Below, in pieces: positions 62,225-64,000 of a stretch of DNA of 64,000 nt. This DNA comes from Providencia huaxiensis. GTDB lineage: Bacteria; Pseudomonadota; Gammaproteobacteria; Enterobacterales; Enterobacteriaceae. The position numbers and the translations under genes are program-made. Within the stretch, counting starts at the first letter, position 1. Every line of letters starts with the position of its first letter. The stretch lies in NCBI RefSeq assembly GCF_002843235.3, contig NZ_CP031123.2, positions 3,658,001 to 3,722,000 on the forward strand, in the 5' to 3' direction. The notes under the pieces are model-generated. The model had not been told where the DNA came from. It did no database searches and was given only the letters and a program-made list of their open reading frames with translations.

Positions 62225-62268
62225 CCTTTCCTTCCTATATTCACTATGTTTCTTTGTATATTGTATAA

Positions 62269-63732
62269 CTAGGGTTTTTCCGGCGCAATAAACCCAAAGC
62301 ACATGGTTTCAGGGGCGGCATCCGGTTCAGAACGATAAATCACATCTTCTTTTTCTATCGTAAACTGCGGCCAGAACTTACGCACCTTGGCAAAGTTTTC
62401 ATGGGCGCAATCATCGTATTTCTTGCCCAGCAATAATGCACCATGTTGACGAATTTCGGCTTCAGTAATATCCCGGTTGTACACATTTGGCGGCATATGT
62501 TTTTCCATTGACCAAGGTTGGATCACATGCGGCCTATCTTTCCCATAAATAATAAACCATTGATATTGGTTATCTTCGCCGCCAACATATTTAACCGGTG
62601 TGCCATAGCGCTGGTACCAACGTTGTTCCCCGTCTGCTATCAAGGTTTTTACGCCAATAAATTTTTGCCCTGCTCCACGGATATTCGCAGCCTGAACCGT
62701 GATATAACCAACCACTACTAAAACACCAAAAATGGCAAAACCAACTAATGACTTCTTAAACGGTTTTCTTGGCATCACGGTTATTGAGCCAACAAATAAA
62801 GGCGCACTAATAGCCATAAATGGCTGCAACCATTCAGTTATTCGACCACCATCGTGGAAAGAGAACCAGCCGTATATCACAACCAGTGGAAAAAGAAGAA
62901 TAAAGTTAGCCATGCGGTTAGGCAATGCTTTAGGCCACCCTAACTTTCCACCACTGCAATAAACAATAATCGCAGCAATCACTAACGGATAAAACACGCT
63001 AAGTGCTGCTTGTGTAGTGTGAAGATTAAACCCAGGGTCGATTTGTGAATCTACCCATTTGAAAGCCGAAAAATCCGTTGCCATCAACCAAAAGAAATTT
63101 GGCAATACCAAAGCAAACCATAAAGCAATTGCAAGGTAAAAAACAGGATGACGATAGCTTTGGCGAACTTGTTTTACAAATAGGGTCAATAAGAAAACAG
63201 ACCCAACTAGCGCCAAGGTTGAGTATTTCCCCATAGTTGCAAGACCAGCAAATAAGGCAAATGGTAACCACCATGCAGGGTTATCATCAACAGCACGTAA
63301 AAAGAAATAGATAACCCAAGGCCATAATGTCACTAAAATATAGTTATCATTATAAGGAATAATATCGAAATTAATGACACCAGATAAATTCAACATTAGC
63401 ATTGCAAACCAAGCGAAATCACGACGCCCAGTCAAACGAAAGGCTAGTTTCCATACCCCAAGTAAACCAAATGCAATACCCACAAAATGGCTAAAATACC
63501 AATAAAAGCTGTAGGAAATATCGAGGTAAATTGCAGGCCACATCATCACGCCAACAAACCATGGGTTTTTAGGTGATCCCCACTCCCCATTCATTCCCCA
63601 GTTCACTGCTTCTACTGTGTCATAAGGTACGGTTGGGTCGAAATAAAAACTCGCTAAGATCCAAACGATGGCATAGCTTATGACCCATAAATAAACATAT
63701 TTATTTGAAATTGATTGATTAGTGGCTGGCAT
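62269..63732 (-). CDS. ArnT-like (GT83/PMT family) membrane glycosyltransferase
   Basis: The 487-residue protein has about 11-12 membrane segments and the PMT/ArnT features: PTVPYDTVEAVNWG with acidic residues in the first periplasmic loop (as in the catalytic DE region), and a soluble C-terminal domain (about 360-487; KTLIADGEQRWYQRYG, MEKHMPPNVYNRDITEAEI). These enzymes use polyprenyl-phosphate sugars at the periplasmic face to modify lipid A or core. It lies between waaA and the GT52 gene, so it probably modifies the core. The exact sugar is unknown. Confidence 0.8.
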   Translation of the reverse strand: MPATNQSISNKYVYLWVISYAIVWILASFYFDPTVPYDTVEAVNWGMNGEWGSPKNPWFVGVMMWPAIYLDISYSFYWYFSHFVGIAFGLLGVWKLAFRLTGRRDFAWFAMLMLNLSGVINFDIIPYNDNYILVTLWPWVIYFFLRAVDDNPAWWLPFALFAGLATMGKYSTLALVGSVFLLTLFVKQVRQSYRHPVFYLAIALWFALVLPNFFWLMATDFSAFKWVDSQIDPGFNLHTTQAALSVFYPLVIAAIIVYCSGGKLGWPKALPNRMANFILLFPLVVIYGWFSFHDGGRITEWLQPFMAISAPLFVGSITVMPRKPFKKSLVGFAIFGVLVVVGYITVQAANIRGAGQKFIGVKTLIADGEQRWYQRYGTPVKYVGGEDNQYQWFIIYGKDRPHVIQPWSMEKHMPPNVYNRDITEAEIRQHGALLLGKKYDDCAHENFAKVRKFWPQFTIEKEDVIYRSEPDAAPETMCFGFIAPEKP

Positions 63733-63931
63733 ATAGTCTTAGAAAGATAAGCAAAAGTTCCAACATTCCATTTGGATACTACCCTTATAGTAATAAACCA
63801 AATCGAATGACTCTATAATAAACGACGCAGTCTACTATAGTTTAAATGCAATACTAGGATGTGCCATAAAATATTCGCAATTCATTGCTGTAATGTTCAA
63901 GTTAATACTCAAAAAAAGACATTACTTAGCT

Positions 63932-64000
63932 TTATTGCTCTCTCGGAGGTAAATAGGGTTGCAACAGTTTTAATAATCGTTGAAGAGCACCTTGGTTCTC
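63932..64000 (-). CDS. waaA: 3' end of probable waaA (Kdo transferase), cut by window edge
   Basis: The last 22 codons of a leftward gene read ENQGALQRLLKLLQPYLPPREQ (in part NQGALQRLLKLLQPYLPP), which resembles the C-terminus of WaaA/KdtA, which adds Kdo to lipid A. Neighbouring core genes agree. Only the tail is visible, so this is a moderate call. The 200 nt between it and the GT83-like gene hold no gene. Confidence 0.65.
   Translation of the reverse strand, partial: ENQGALQRLLKLLQPYLPPREQ

Noticed and set aside
1..64000. tRNA or rRNA genes
   Set aside because: I looked for tRNA-like clover-leaf ends near the prophage junction and between core genes and saw none; the prophage does not appear to use a tRNA as attachment site.

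Overview
The window looks like a Providencia (Morganellaceae, Enterobacterales) chromosome. The reasons are the housekeeping order cpxP / cpxRA / polysaccharide locus / trmL-cysE-gpsA-secB-yibN / envC-yibQ / tdh-kbl / hldD-waaF-waaC, and the position of the O-antigen locus between cpxA and trmL (yibK), which is where Providencia carries it. The species cannot be fixed from this stretch.

1-18.3 kb is one end of a P2-like prophage. Morphogenesis genes S, R, Rz/Rz1, endolysin, holin, X, L, M, N and O read leftward. P and Q read rightward from a shared Ogr-type dyad. A cos-like site and a terminator follow Q. Then comes an accessory cluster in the place where P2 has tin and old, then the replication gene A with an early operon (dam, DUF3850, TraR-type zinc finger, DUF2732, small unknown genes), cox, the C repressor and the integrase. 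The prophage ends next to cpxP. The accessory cluster holds a 230-aa stand-alone copy of the terminase ATPase core with a degenerate Walker B, plus several unknown small proteins. It is the best candidate here for an undescribed interference or defence system.

18.3-23.2 kb holds cpxP, divergent from cpxRA with a perfect CpxR box between them, and wzi. 23.2-46.3 kb is an AT-rich O-antigen/capsule-type locus headed by a JUMPstart/ops element in the loop of an 8-bp hairpin. Its first part makes an activated nonulosonic acid: pseB, pseC, pseF, pseG, pseI, plus an acyl carrier protein, an acyl-AMP ligase, a ketoacyl reductase, a GNAT N-acyltransferase, a formyltransferase and a PIG-L deacetylase. 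My reading is a pseudaminic acid with non-acetyl groups, plausibly 5-N-(3-hydroxybutanoyl)-7-N-formyl. A strong hairpin terminator separates this part from wzx, a probable CMP-nonulosonate transferase, wzy and three further glycosyltransferases. Exactly 21 copies of the heptamer AAATACT lie just before wzy. The locus ends with gnu (broken by an IS1-family element), wza-wzb-wzc and galE.

46.3-59.9 kb is core genome: trmL, a mazEF-type toxin-antitoxin pair, cysE, gpsA, secB, a 121-bp intergenic direct repeat, yibN, a second copy of the same IS1-family element in opposite orientation, envC, yibQ, tdh-kbl and hldD-waaF-waaC. 59.9-64 kb continues the lipopolysaccharide core locus: a GT52 (sialyltransferase-type) gene split by an IS3-family element, a GT83/ArnT-like membrane glycosyltransferase and the tail of waaA. 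Two surface-glycan genes (gnu and the GT52 gene) have therefore been inactivated by insertion sequences, suggesting the surface glycan differs from what the intact locus would make.
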